19,142 nucleotides of DNA from Moraxellaceae bacterium AER2_44_116 (GTDB lineage Bacteria; Pseudomonadota; Gammaproteobacteria; Pseudomonadales; Moraxellaceae), in contig VIAD01000026.1 in NCBI GenBank assembly GCA_006546595.1, positions 1 to 19,142 of the forward strand, given 5' to 3'. Of the stretch, positions 7,498 through 15,727 are shown piece after piece. The notes beneath the pieces were generated by a model. It was not told the DNA's origin. It ran no database searches and was given only the letters and a program-made list of their open reading frames with translations. Each line of letters begins with the position of its first letter. Position 1 is the first letter of the stretch. A program made the position numbers and the translations under genes.

Positions 7498-8514
7498 ATG
7501 AGTCAAACACGTCAGCCCATTCAAATTGCGCCAAAAATTACCTTAAAATTAGGTGTTTGGGGACGTGTAGGTTTGGTTTTAGCGATTATTACCGCCATTG
7601 CGAGTTATGTTCTTTATCATAATGGTGTGCGTTATAAAAACCGTGAAAAAGCGCATTTTCAGGAGCTTTCGCTGCAAATTAAGCAATTACAGCATGCTGA
7701 AAAAAGAAATACAGATGAAAATGCGACCCTACGTTTTCAAATTCAACAGTTAAATAATCAAGTCACACAGTTAAAAGTCGGTTTAGAGCCTGAACAGCAA
7801 CGCGACTGGGTAGTAAAACAAGTTAGCCGTTACGTTGAGTTAGCAGAGCAACAATTATTGTTGCAAGCCGATATTCCTTCCGCCGAAATCTTATTGGCTG
7901 TTGCCGACAAGTTATTGGCTGATAATGCCGAAACCAGTTTATTACCTTTACGTGAAGCGATTGCAGCGGATAAGCTGGCCTTAGTCACCGCACAACAAAT
8001 TGACAAAGCGGGCATTTCATTGCGTTTAGATGTGTTGAAGCAACAAGCGAATCAGTTCGTTGTTCCTAGTCGTCATGAAGTTACGCAAACAGGTGTTCCT
8101 GAGCGTGTACCAACCGAAGATGCCTCCTTATGGGCAAAAGGTTGGTCAGCATTTCGCCAACTTATTATCGTCCGTCATTACGATCAGCCTGTTCATCCGC
8201 TTCTTGCGGACGATCAACGTTGGTTATTACAGCAAAATGTCTATTTAGCACTCAGTCAAGCGCAATTGGCCTTGTGGGGGGATCAAAGTGCTCGCTATCA
8301 GCACAGCTTGCACGAAGTGGAAAATTTACTGAGCCAGTATCAACAGTTAAATCCTCAATATGCTGCCATATTGGCAGAGGCGAAAGCGTTACAAGCGATT
8401 AGCTTGGAGGTTGCAACGCCAACATTGAGCCATAGCCAACAGCTATTAGCAACGATGCTTGCGCCAGATCAGACGGTAGAAGTCACGACGCAGCAGCAGG
8501 TCACTACGCCATGA
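7498..8514 (+). CDS. hemX: HemX, heme-operon membrane protein
   Basis: This 338-aa protein belongs to the HemX family, found in hemCDXY operons of gammaproteobacteria and often mislabelled as a uroporphyrinogen methyltransferase. It has one membrane segment (about 23-41), then a glutamine-rich coiled coil (about 50-95), and a helical domain starting with the family pattern WVVKQVSRYVELAEQQLLL (104-122). Topology is inferred as one inner-membrane anchor with a periplasmic body. Its exact function is unknown; there is no S-adenosylmethionine-binding methyltransferase domain. The start at 7498 lies four bases after hemD and follows GGAAAGAAG; it overlaps hemY by four bases (ATGA). Confidence 0.92.
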   Translation: MSQTRQPIQIAPKITLKLGVWGRVGLVLAIITAIASYVLYHNGVRYKNREKAHFQELSLQIKQLQHAEKRNTDENATLRFQIQQLNNQVTQLKVGLEPEQQRDWVVKQVSRYVELAEQQLLLQADIPSAEILLAVADKLLADNAETSLLPLREAIAADKLALVTAQQIDKAGISLRLDVLKQQANQFVVPSRHEVTQTGVPERVPTEDASLWAKGWSAFRQLIIVRHYDQPVHPLLADDQRWLLQQNVYLALSQAQLALWGDQSARYQHSLHEVENLLSQYQQLNPQYAAILAEAKALQAISLEVATPTLSHSQQLLATMLAPDQTVEVTTQQQVTTP

Positions 8515-9725
8515 TAAAATTGCTATCGGTTTTATTCTTTTTGCTCATGGGTGGGGGCTTTGGTTGGCTGTTTTTGGCTGACAGTGGTTACGTGTTAATT
8601 GCTTGGCAACAAAGCTCCATTGAAATGAGTTTGGCTTTAGCGATTCTATTACTGGTTTTTACGGTCAGTATGGGGGCGATTGGTTTAGAGCTAGTATTAG
8701 GTCTGTTTGGTTTACGGGCTTTAATGGGCAAATGGTTGGGTCAACGTCGTCATCATCGTGCGCAAACGGCGTTAAGCAAAGGCTTGATGTTGATGGCAAC
8801 CGATGACTTTAAACGTGCCGAAAAAATGTTTGCTCGTTCGGCTCAGTTAGCAACTGATGCTTTTCCTGCTTATCTCTGTGCTTGCCGCGCCGCACAAGCA
8901 CAACTGGCGTTGCAGCGAGCAGAAGATTATTTAGTATTGGCTGAAACCTCTGCTAATCGCTTGACGATCCAACTGACCCGCGCCCGCTTATGGTTAGACT
9001 CAGGCCAATGGGAAGCCGCCGTGAGTATTTTAAAGGTATTGTATGCCCATGACCGAAAAGAGCCTGTCGTTGCCGAATTATTATTGCAGGCGTTAATTAA
9101 ATTACAATCGTGGCAAGAAATCATGGATTTACTGCCGCTATTGTCAAAAACACTGGCCAGAGTACATATTAGTGCCTTATTAAAAGAAGCCTATCAACGT
9201 AGCTTGTCGTGGTTGGCGCAGACAGGTAATCGAGTTGATAAAGTAGCAACCTTAAAGCGGCTTCGTGATTTTTGGGCAACACTGCCCACATTTATTCAAC
9301 ATGATCGAGATGTGATACACAGTTATGCCGAAGCGGTTATCGCTATTGGTTTTGAAGAAGAAGCAGAAGAGCTAGTGCGAGTCAGTATTAGTCAACAATG
9401 GCATAACGGTTTGGTGGAATTATACGGACGACTCCGTCATTCACAACCCGACCGTAGTTTACAATACGCATTAGACTGGCTGAAAAAGCACCCACAAAGC
9501 CCTGTCTTATTGTTGACGCTAGGCCGATTAAGTATGCAGAATCGCCAATGGTCTGAAGCAAAAGCCTATTTTGAGCAAAGTTTAACATTACATAAAAATA
9601 CTGAAACTTATGCTGAATTTGTGCGGTTACTTCAGCATTTGAATGACCCCGAAGCGGCACATTATTTGATTGCAGGTTTGAATCAATTAGTGACCAAACC
9701 CTTACCTAATTTACCATTACCGTAG
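8511..9725 (+). CDS. hemY: HemY, TPR-containing heme-operon membrane protein
   Basis: This 404-aa protein is the HemY of proteobacterial hemCDXY operons, not the unrelated protoporphyrinogen oxidase also called HemY in Gram-positive bacteria. The N-terminal domain has two membrane segments (about 3-23 and 40-66) enclosing the family motif ADSGYVLI (23-30). The rest consists of TPR-like helical repeats, for example about 87-150 and the clear repeat at about 330-365 (SPVLLLTLGRLSMQNRQWSEA). It probably faces the periplasm or cytoplasm as a scaffold; the molecular role is not settled. The ATG overlaps the hemX stop in ATGA, showing tight coupling. Confidence 0.93.
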   Translation: MIKLLSVLFFLLMGGGFGWLFLADSGYVLIAWQQSSIEMSLALAILLLVFTVSMGAIGLELVLGLFGLRALMGKWLGQRRHHRAQTALSKGLMLMATDDFKRAEKMFARSAQLATDAFPAYLCACRAAQAQLALQRAEDYLVLAETSANRLTIQLTRARLWLDSGQWEAAVSILKVLYAHDRKEPVVAELLLQALIKLQSWQEIMDLLPLLSKTLARVHISALLKEAYQRSLSWLAQTGNRVDKVATLKRLRDFWATLPTFIQHDRDVIHSYAEAVIAIGFEEEAEELVRVSISQQWHNGLVELYGRLRHSQPDRSLQYALDWLKKHPQSPVLLLTLGRLSMQNRQWSEAKAYFEQSLTLHKNTETYAEFVRLLQHLNDPEAAHYLIAGLNQLVTKPLPNLPLP

Positions 9726-9727
9726 GC

Positions 9728-10255
9728 ATGATGATGAATCAAATTAACTTGAGTGAGTTTTCCATCGTTCAGCCACAAACAGTCGCGTGGGGCGAAATGG
9801 ATGCGTTTGGGCACGTCAACAATGCCAGTTATTACCGATATTATGAAAGTGTACGGATTAGTTATTTACAAGCCATTGGCGCATTAGATCATTTAGATGT
9901 CATGAATCCCGTGGTTGCCGCCAATAGTTGCCGTTATTTGGTATCGGTCAGTTATCCCGATGAATTGGAGGTTGGTGCACGCGTGGTTGAGTTGCGTGGT
10001 TCAGGTTTTAGAATGGAATATGCCATCGTCAGTCAGCAGCAAAAATGTTTGGTAGCGACAGGTGAGGCAATCGTCGTTATGGTAGATAGCCAAGGCAAAA
10101 AAGTCGCATTACCCGAAGAAATGCGTCAAATTATTATCAACTTAGAAAAAACAGTGGGTAATGATTTGACGCTTGACGCTCAAAACCCTCACAAACAACC
10201 TGAAACGCTATTGGGTAAAGCGTTGTCGCGGTTTAGCCCACTGCGCGACAGATAA
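9728..10255 (+). CDS. Hotdog-fold acyl-CoA thioesterase (4HBT type)
   Basis: This 175-aa protein is a 4-hydroxybenzoyl-CoA thioesterase-type hotdog protein that should hydrolyse acyl-CoA thioesters in the cytoplasm. The signature WGEMDAFGHVNNASYYRYYE (21-40) contains the catalytic Asp25 and the HVNN turn. The core ends near residue 130; the last 40 residues are a polar tail not typical of the shortest members. Three ATG codons lie in a row (9728, 9731, 9734); TAGG from the hemY stop fits 9734 best, so the true N-terminus may be two residues shorter. It lies two bases after hemY and is probably the last gene of the hem unit. The physiological substrate cannot be told. Confidence 0.9.
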   Translation: MMMNQINLSEFSIVQPQTVAWGEMDAFGHVNNASYYRYYESVRISYLQAIGALDHLDVMNPVVAANSCRYLVSVSYPDELEVGARVVELRGSGFRMEYAIVSQQQKCLVATGEAIVVMVDSQGKKVALPEEMRQIIINLEKTVGNDLTLDAQNPHKQPETLLGKALSRFSPLRDR

Positions 10256-10278
10256 TAGGATTTTGATGGCTGTTTAAT

Positions 10279-10305
10279 GCGAGAGTATTACTTAATACGC
10301 TTCGC
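10279..10305 (+). terminator. Imperfect hairpin after the thioesterase gene, weak terminator candidate
   Basis: GCGA-GA-GTATTA (10279-10290) can pair with TAATAC-GCT-TCGC (10293-10305) through an internal bulge. It lies between the end of the hem unit and the ATP synthase promoter, where a terminator is expected. There is no T-run after it, so the call is weak. Confidence 0.3.
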
Positions 10306-10326
10306 AAAATGTCTAGTTAATACCTA

Positions 10327-10355
10327 TTGCTAATTGAACTTGTGGCCTATATAAT
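10327..10355 (+). promoter_or_regulatory. Sigma-70-type promoter of the ATP synthase operon
   Basis: TTGCTA (10327-10332, four of six consensus bases) and a perfect TATAAT (10350-10355) are separated by 17 bp. Transcription would start near 10362, giving a leader of about 50 bases before atpI. This is the best promoter in the window and lies in the 158-bp gap where the operon must begin. Confidence 0.75.
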
Positions 10356-10413
10356 TCGCCGCGTCTAAAGTCGCAGATTTTCTGCTAGTTCATGTTGCCT
10401 GTTTGGAGCAAGC

Positions 10414-10806
10414 GTGAGTCAACCTCAGCCACTAGTAGATAGGCAACCAGCCATTAACTTGCTCAAAGGGCAAGTGTTCGCAGCCATCACCATCACGCTG
10501 GTAGCGTCGATTTGGGGTGGAATTTCGTCGATGTCAGCAGCGATTGGCGCGGGTATTGCCGTCATTGGTAGTGCTTACTTTGCGCTACAAGCGTTTAGTT
10601 ATGCGGGCGCAGGTTCTGCAAAGCAGATAGTTAAAGCTTTTTATAAAGGAGCAGCAGGTCGTTTTTTTTTGACGGTACTGCTCTTTTCCGCTGTCTTCGC
10701 AGGCATTAAGTCGCTGCAAGCAGGTTGGGTATTAACAGGTTTCTTTATCGTTCAGCTTGTCGCTTGGGTGTCGCCGTTATGGGATGCGTTAAGAAACAGG
10801 CCTTAA
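10414..10806 (+). CDS. atpI: ATP synthase accessory protein AtpI
   Basis: AtpI is a small membrane protein that helps assemble the c-ring of the ATP synthase; it is not part of the final enzyme. The 130-aa protein has four hydrophobic segments (about 19-37, 41-63, 82-99 and 104-124) and the expected length. It starts with GTG; GGAG lies about six bases upstream and no ATG fits better. It opens the operon, as in most gammaproteobacteria, and atpB follows 10 bp later. Confidence 0.93.
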   Translation: MSQPQPLVDRQPAINLLKGQVFAAITITLVASIWGGISSMSAAIGAGIAVIGSAYFALQAFSYAGAGSAKQIVKAFYKGAAGRFFLTVLLFSAVFAGIKSLQAGWVLTGFFIVQLVAWVSPLWDALRNRP

Positions 10807-10816
10807 TGGGTGCAAT

Positions 10817-11659
10817 ATGGCTGGAAGTTCTACGGAATACATCAAGCATCACCTGACTAATCTCACATTTGGAAATCATCCAGAACAAGGCTGGTCTTTC
10901 GCTCGTAACGCGCAAGATGTGCAAGATATGGGTTTTTGGGCTTTCCATGTGGACTCTTTAGGTTGGTCAATTACTTTAGGTTTGGTTTTTTGTTTGCTGT
11001 TTCGTGCAGTGGCTAAAAATGCAACGAGTGATGTGCCAGGTGGTCTGCAAAATTTTATTGAAGTCATTATCGACTTCGTTGATGTGAATGTTAAAGATAC
11101 CTTTCATGGTAAATCTGATTTAATTGCACCATTAGCTTTAACGGTTTTTGTGTGGATTTTTCTCATGAATACAATGGATTTGGTGCCTGTAGACTTTTTG
11201 CCGCAAATTGCACAATTTGTTGGTGTTAATGTTTTTGGTGCTGAACCTCATGCTGTTTATTTCAAGGTTGTACCAACAACTGACCCAAATATTACCTTGG
11301 GTATGTCAGTTTCTGTTTTCTTCTTGGTTTTGTTTTATAGCATCAAGATGAAAGGTGTGGGTGGTTTTACGAAAGAGTTAACCATGCAGCCTTTTAATAA
11401 TCCCCTGTTTATCCCCTTCAATCTTTTATTGGAAGGTGTTGCCTTACTTGCGAAGCCTGTGTCACTGGGTATGCGGTTGTTTGGCAATATGTATGCAGGT
11501 GAACTGATTTTTATCTTGATTGCATTGCTGCCTTTTGGCGTGCAATGGATGTTGTCGGTTCCTTGGGCTATCTTCCATATTTTGGTTATCACCCTGCAAG
11601 CATTTATTTTTATGATGCTGACGGTTGTTTACTTAAGTATGGCGAGTGAACATCATTAA
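10817..11659 (+). CDS. atpB: ATP synthase Fo subunit a
   Basis: Subunit a forms the two proton half-channels next to the c-ring in the inner membrane. The 280-aa protein has several membrane helices and the key motif SLGMRLFGNMYAGELI, in which Arg220 is the essential arginine (Arg210 in E. coli). The later QAFIF segment (261-265) is also conserved. Length is normal for gammaproteobacteria. The ribosome binding site is weak (GGGTGCA). Confidence 0.97.
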   Translation: MAGSSTEYIKHHLTNLTFGNHPEQGWSFARNAQDVQDMGFWAFHVDSLGWSITLGLVFCLLFRAVAKNATSDVPGGLQNFIEVIIDFVDVNVKDTFHGKSDLIAPLALTVFVWIFLMNTMDLVPVDFLPQIAQFVGVNVFGAEPHAVYFKVVPTTDPNITLGMSVSVFFLVLFYSIKMKGVGGFTKELTMQPFNNPLFIPFNLLLEGVALLAKPVSLGMRLFGNMYAGELIFILIALLPFGVQWMLSVPWAIFHILVITLQAFIFMMLTVVYLSMASEHH

Positions 11660-11699
11660 TTTTCTCTTTCCTTTTGACTACTAACTGAGGTAATACGCA

Positions 11700-11957
11700 A
11701 TGGAAATCGTGATTGGCATGACCGCTATCGCCGCCGCTATCCTGATTGCTTTTGGCGCGCTTGGCACGGCTGTAGGTTTTGGTTTGTTGGGTGGTAAATT
11801 CTTGGAAGGCGTTGCACGTCAACCAGAACTTGCTCCTCAATTACAAGTTAAAATGTTCATTGTTGCTGGTTTGCTTGATGCTGTGCCAATGATCGGTGTA
11901 GGTATTGGCTTGTTCTTTGTATTCGCCAACCCATTCATTGGTTTGCTGGGTCACTAA
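11700..11957 (+). CDS. atpE: ATP synthase Fo subunit c
   Basis: The 85-aa proteolipid folds as two membrane helices joined by the polar RQPE loop (40-43); a ring of these subunits rotates with proton flow. The ion-binding carboxylate is Asp60 in GLLDAVPMIGVGIG. The sodium-binding Gln/Glu/Ser set of Na+-type c subunits is absent, so the enzyme is expected to be proton-driven. Six residues more than the E. coli protein, mostly at the ends. TGAGGTAA lies before the start codon. Confidence 0.97.
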   Translation: MEIVIGMTAIAAAILIAFGALGTAVGFGLLGGKFLEGVARQPELAPQLQVKMFIVAGLLDAVPMIGVGIGLFFVFANPFIGLLGH

Positions 11958-12003
11958 TTCACTTAGTGCATATCCCCCTGCAATTGCCAAATGAGGTGTT
12001 AGC

Positions 12004-12474
12004 ATGAATATTAATGCGACCTTGCTGGGTCAGGCGATCTCCTTTGCAATTTTCGTGTTTTTTTGCATGAAGTTTGTATGGCCGCCATTAACAGTAGCTC
12101 TTGCCGATAGGCAAAAGAAAATCAGAGAAGGCTTAGATGTTGCTAAGCAGGCTCAAAATGACTTGGCTTCTGCACAAGATCAAGTTGCTAAAGAACTGAA
12201 AGCAGTGAAAGATCAGGCCGCTCAGTTGCTTGAGCAAGCTAATCGTCGTGCCAGTCAATTGGTCGAAGAGGCTAAAGCGCAAGCAGTTGTAGAGAGTGAG
12301 CATGTCAAGGCCTTAGCTCGCGATGAAATAGCACAAGAAATTAACCGTGCTCGTGATGTATTGCGTGCGCAAGTGGCTGCTTTAGCCATCGCTGGTGCTG
12401 AGAAGATTTTGAGAAAAGAAGTAGATGCTAACAAGCATGCTGATATTCTCAATGAGTTAGCAACAGAGCTTTAA
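12004..12474 (+). CDS. atpF: ATP synthase Fo subunit b
   Basis: Subunit b is the peripheral stalk that holds F1 against the rotor. The 156-aa protein has one N-terminal membrane helix (about 8-27) with FVWPPL, then a long charged helix rich in alanine, glutamine and glutamate (about 35-140) suited for a dimeric coiled coil. Length equals the E. coli protein. GAGGTG upstream gives a clear start. Only one b gene is present, as expected for a non-photosynthetic bacterium with a b2 homodimer. Confidence 0.96.
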   Translation: MNINATLLGQAISFAIFVFFCMKFVWPPLTVALADRQKKIREGLDVAKQAQNDLASAQDQVAKELKAVKDQAAQLLEQANRRASQLVEEAKAQAVVESEHVKALARDEIAQEINRARDVLRAQVAALAIAGAEKILRKEVDANKHADILNELATEL

Positions 12475-12493
12475 TTCTCTAGAGACAGTGAAC

Positions 12494-13036
12494 ATGGCTG
12501 AATTAACCACAGTGGCACGTCCGTACGCAAAAGCAGCGTTTGAATATGCGAATGCTGAAGGTAAGTTAGAGTTGGCTGTTTGGTCGACTCAATTAGCTAA
12601 AGCAGCACTTTTGGTTCAAGACGCTGATTTTGCTCGTTACTTGTCACGCCCAAGCATGACAGTAGCAGAACAAGAGGCAGCTTTTTTTACGGCATTTGGT
12701 GAAGATTTATCACCTAATGTGCGTAATTTTATCAGTCTTGTTGCAGCTAATAAACGTTTGATGGCCTTGCCAGTCATTGCTGAGTTATACGAGACCTCAA
12801 AAGCACAGGCTGAAAATACCTCTGATGTTTTAGTCACTAGCGCGTTCGCAATGACTGAAGCCCAAGAAGATGTATTGGCTAAACAATTAGCGGGTAAGCT
12901 AGGGTCACGTATTAAAATCCGTACTGAAGTCGATGCAGCTTTGATTGGCGGCATTATTGTCCGTACAGGTGACTTAGTCATTGATGCTTCCGTGCGTGGA
13001 AAATTGGCAAAATTAACGGCCACCCTGAATTCATAA
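12494..13036 (+). CDS. atpH: ATP synthase F1 subunit delta
   Basis: Delta joins the top of the F1 head to the peripheral stalk. The 180-aa protein begins with the family motif TVARPYAKAAFEYA (6-19) and ends with the conserved GGIIVRTGDLVIDASVRGKL block (152-171). A GTG at 12488 would add two residues; the ATG at 12494 gives the normal N-terminus MAELTTVARPYAKA. It lies 19 bp after atpF. Confidence 0.96.
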   Translation: MAELTTVARPYAKAAFEYANAEGKLELAVWSTQLAKAALLVQDADFARYLSRPSMTVAEQEAAFFTAFGEDLSPNVRNFISLVAANKRLMALPVIAELYETSKAQAENTSDVLVTSAFAMTEAQEDVLAKQLAGKLGSRIKIRTEVDAALIGGIIVRTGDLVIDASVRGKLAKLTATLNS

Positions 13037-13056
13037 TTTTTGAGGAACAGCGCATC

Positions 13057-14601
13057 ATGCAGCAACTGAATCCCTCCGAGATCAGCTCGCTCATTAAACA
13101 GCGTATTAGCGATCTCAACGCCACTGCTGAGGCCCGTAATGAAGGCACAGTAGTTAAAGTATCTGATGGTATCGTCCGCATTCATGGCTTAGCCGATGTA
13201 ATGTATGGCGAAATGATTGAGTTCGACGGCGGCATCTTCGGTATGGCTCTGAACTTAGAGCAAGATTCGGTTGGTGCTGTTGTTTTGGGTGACTACTTAA
13301 ACCTTCAAGAAGGTCAAAAAGTACGTTGCACAGGTCGTATCTTAGAAGTCCCTGTCGGTCCAGAGTTATTGGGTCGTGTGGTTGACGCTTTAGGCACACC
13401 GATTGACGGTAAAGGTCCAATCAACGCAAAAATGACTGATGCTGTTGAAAAAGTAGCACCAGGCGTTATTTGGCGTAAATCGGTCGATCAACCTGTACAA
13501 ACGGGTTATAAAGCCGTTGATGCGATGATTCCAATTGGTCGTGGCCAACGTGAATTAATCATCGGTGACCGTCAAACGGGTAAAACCGCGATGGCTATCG
13601 ACGCGATCATTTCTCAAAAAGGTTCAGGCATTAAGTGTGTTTACGTGGCTATTGGTCAAAAGCAATCGACCATCGCAAACGTAGTGCGCAAGCTCGAACA
13701 ATACGGCGCAATGGCTTATACCACGGTTGTTGCTGCATCTGCTTCTGAACCTGCTGCGATGTTATTCTTAGCTCCGTACTCTGGTTGTACGATGGGTGAA
13801 TACTTCCGTGATCGTGGTGAAGATGCGCTGATTATCTATGATGATTTGTCGAAACAAGCGGTTGCTTATCGTCAAATTTCATTGTTGTTACGTCGTCCGC
13901 CGGGTCGTGAAGCCTACCCTGGTGATGTGTTCTATCTCCATTCCCGTTTACTTGAGCGTGCATCACGCGTCAGTGAAGAGTATGTTGAGAAGTTCACTAA
14001 TGGCGAAGTGAAAGGCAAAACAGGTTCTTTAACCGCATTGCCAATCATTGAAACGCAGGCAGGTGACGTATCTGCATTCGTTCCAACGAACGTGATTTCG
14101 ATTACTGACGGTCAGATTTTCTTAGAAACCAGTTTGTTTAACTCAGGTATTCGTCCTGCGGTTAACGCGGGTATCTCAGTATCTCGTGTTGGTGGTGCGG
14201 CTCAAACCAAAATCATCAAGAAGTTGTCGGGTGGTATTCGTACTGCATTGGCGCAATATCGTGAATTGGCTGCGTTTGCCCAATTTGCTTCTGATTTAGA
14301 TGAAGCAACACGTAAGCAATTAGAACACGGTCAGCGCGTAACAGAACTGATGAAACAAAAGCAATATGCGCCTTTAGGCATTGCTGATATGTCAGTGTCT
14401 ATTTTTGCAGCTAACGAAGGTTATTTGCTAGATGTGCCTGTTGCCAAAATTGGTGTTTTTGAAGCTGCATTACATAGCTACATGAATAGTCAGCACAAAG
14501 CGTTGATGGATAACATTAATGCCACCGCTAACTACGACAAAGACATCGAAGCTGAGCTACGCAAAGGCATTACAACCTTTAAAGCCACTCAGTCTTGGTA
14601 A
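13057..14601 (+). CDS. atpA: ATP synthase F1 subunit alpha
   Basis: Alpha is the regulatory nucleotide-binding subunit of the F1 head (three per enzyme). The 514-aa protein has the Walker A motif GDRQTGKT (170-177), the Walker B-like ALIIYDDLS (257-265) and the arginine finger Arg377 in ISVSRVGG. All family blocks are intact and length is normal. GAGGA lies about ten bases before the ATG, a little far. Unusually, 159 bp separate it from atpG, and its stop codon falls inside a copy of the GTAAGTCCTAAG repeat. Confidence 0.98.
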   Translation: MQQLNPSEISSLIKQRISDLNATAEARNEGTVVKVSDGIVRIHGLADVMYGEMIEFDGGIFGMALNLEQDSVGAVVLGDYLNLQEGQKVRCTGRILEVPVGPELLGRVVDALGTPIDGKGPINAKMTDAVEKVAPGVIWRKSVDQPVQTGYKAVDAMIPIGRGQRELIIGDRQTGKTAMAIDAIISQKGSGIKCVYVAIGQKQSTIANVVRKLEQYGAMAYTTVVAASASEPAAMLFLAPYSGCTMGEYFRDRGEDALIIYDDLSKQAVAYRQISLLLRRPPGREAYPGDVFYLHSRLLERASRVSEEYVEKFTNGEVKGKTGSLTALPIIETQAGDVSAFVPTNVISITDGQIFLETSLFNSGIRPAVNAGISVSRVGGAAQTKIIKKLSGGIRTALAQYRELAAFAQFASDLDEATRKQLEHGQRVTELMKQKQYAPLGIADMSVSIFAANEGYLLDVPVAKIGVFEAALHSYMNSQHKALMDNINATANYDKDIEAELRKGITTFKATQSW

Positions 14602-14609
14602 GTCCTAAG
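14598..14609. repeat. GTAAGTCCTAAG motif, copy at the atpA stop codon
   Basis: GTAAGTCCTAAG here is identical to the right arms at 2211-2222 and 15681-15692. The atpA stop TAA (14599-14601) is part of it. No matching left arm is seen upstream, because atpA coding sequence continues there; a decayed copy, TAAGTCTAA, lies at 14736-14744 near the end of the same gap. It may be a solo arm or remnant. Confidence 0.6.
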
Positions 14610-14612
14610 GTT

Positions 14613-14635
14613 AAGCCGATTCACTGAATCGGCTT
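14613..14635 (+). promoter_or_regulatory. Strong hairpin between atpA and atpG
   Basis: AAGCCGATTCA (14613-14623) and TGAATCGGCTT (14625-14635) are perfect inverted repeats around a single base, giving a stem of about ten pairs with a three-base loop. No T-run follows, so it is not a standard terminator. Lying inside the operon, it could mark a processing or stability point or weaken read-through. The remaining 120 bp before atpG show only a spaced pair GTAAACG/CGTTTAC (14667-14673, 14725-14731), no gene and no clear promoter. Confidence 0.6.
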
Positions 14636-14760
14636 GATTGGTTGATGGCTTATGCAATGCCCCGCAGTAAACGTATATTTAGGCATCTAACAACGCCATG
14701 CGCGATGTGAAATGACTAACTGGCCGTTTACCACATAAGTCTAAAAATGATGGTGAGACT

Positions 14761-15630
14761 ATGGCAGGCTTAAAAGAGATTCGAAGCAAAGTAGTAAGCA
14801 TTAAAAGTACGCAGAAGATTACCAAAGCCATGCAAATGGTTGCTGCGTCTAAAATGCGTAAAGCGCAAGAGCGTATGTCAGCAGGTCGTCCTTACGCCGA
14901 TAAAATGCGTCGTGTGATTAATCATTTAGTACAAGCGAATCCTGAGTACAAGCACACCTATATGGTGGAGCGTCCAGTGAAACGTGTGGGTTATATCATC
15001 GTCTCTTCTGATCGTGGTTTGTGTGGTGGTTTGAATATCAATTTATTCAAGCGCACAGTGCAGTCAGTTAAGTCATGGCGTGAGCAGGGCGTAGAAGCGG
15101 AATTTTGCTTAATTGGTCAAAAAGCCACGACTTTTTTTAAGTCAGTAGGCGGTAAAGTGACGGCGGTTAAAACCCAATTGGGTGATGCTCCAACCGTAGA
15201 ACAGTTGATTGGCGCGATAAAAGTGATGTTGGAAGCCTTTGAAAAAGGCGAAATTGATCGTATTTATTTGGTCAATAACCAATTTGTTAACACTATGACC
15301 CAAAAGCCAGTGGTAAACCAACTAGTACCATTGAACGTTGTAAGCGATGACCATTTGTTGAAGCGTCAACACTCTTGGGATTATTTGTATGAACCAGATG
15401 CCGCTCTACTGCTTGATGCGTTGATGGTGCGTTTTGTTGAATCGCAAGTTTATCAAGGTGTCGTTGAGAATATAGCCTGTGAACAGGCAGCGCGTATGGT
15501 GGCAATGAAAGCCGCAACAGATAATGCAGGTGAGCTTATTCGTAGCTTGCAGTTGGTGTATAACAAACTGCGTCAAGCCGCGATTACGCGTGAAATTTCT
15601 GAAATCGTTGGCGGAGCCGCCGCGGTTTAA
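14761..15630 (+). CDS. atpG: ATP synthase F1 subunit gamma
   Basis: Gamma is the central rotor shaft of F1. The 289-aa protein has the N-terminal helix motif EIRSKVVSIKSTQKITKAMQ (6-25), SDRGLCGGLN (83-92), and the C-terminal helix ending in REISEIVGGAAAV, which lines the inside of the head. Length is normal. GGTGAG lies a few bases before the ATG. It is flanked on both sides by gaps carrying the GTAAGTCCTAAG repeat. Confidence 0.97.
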   Translation: MAGLKEIRSKVVSIKSTQKITKAMQMVAASKMRKAQERMSAGRPYADKMRRVINHLVQANPEYKHTYMVERPVKRVGYIIVSSDRGLCGGLNINLFKRTVQSVKSWREQGVEAEFCLIGQKATTFFKSVGGKVTAVKTQLGDAPTVEQLIGAIKVMLEAFEKGEIDRIYLVNNQFVNTMTQKPVVNQLVPLNVVSDDHLLKRQHSWDYLYEPDAALLLDALMVRFVESQVYQGVVENIACEQAARMVAMKAATDNAGELIRSLQLVYNKLRQAAITREISEIVGGAAAV

Positions 15631-15631
15631 A

Positions 15632-15692
15632 TTAGGACTTAGGTAAAACTCGGTTGTTTGATCCATATCAAATGACAGGCGTAAGTCCTAAG
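15632..15692. repeat. Inverted repeat of the GTAAGTCCTAAG family, copy between atpG and atpD
   Basis: TTAGGACTTA (15632-15641) and TAAGTCCTAA (15682-15691) are perfect 10-bp inverted repeats 40 bases apart; the right arm extends to GCGTAAGTCCTAAG (15679-15692), identical to 2209-2222. The element begins one base after the atpG stop and fills most of the 97-bp gap. It has the look of a very short MITE or a palindromic repeat; too short to encode anything. Confidence 0.8.
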
Positions 15693-15727
15693 AAGCACAG
15701 TATTTGCCAGTTTAAGAGGAAATCCCG

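Noticed and set aside
7498..8514. Uroporphyrinogen-III methyltransferase
   Set aside because: HemX proteins are often given this name, but the protein has a membrane anchor and coiled coil and no S-adenosylmethionine-binding methyltransferase motifs.
10334..10339. TTGAAC as -35 box of the atp promoter
   Set aside because: It is only 10 bp from the TATAAT; TTGCTA at 10327 has the correct 17-bp spacing.
12637..13185. 182-codon minus-strand frame across atpH and atpA
   Set aside because: It is the antisense shadow of two clearly conserved ATP synthase genes.
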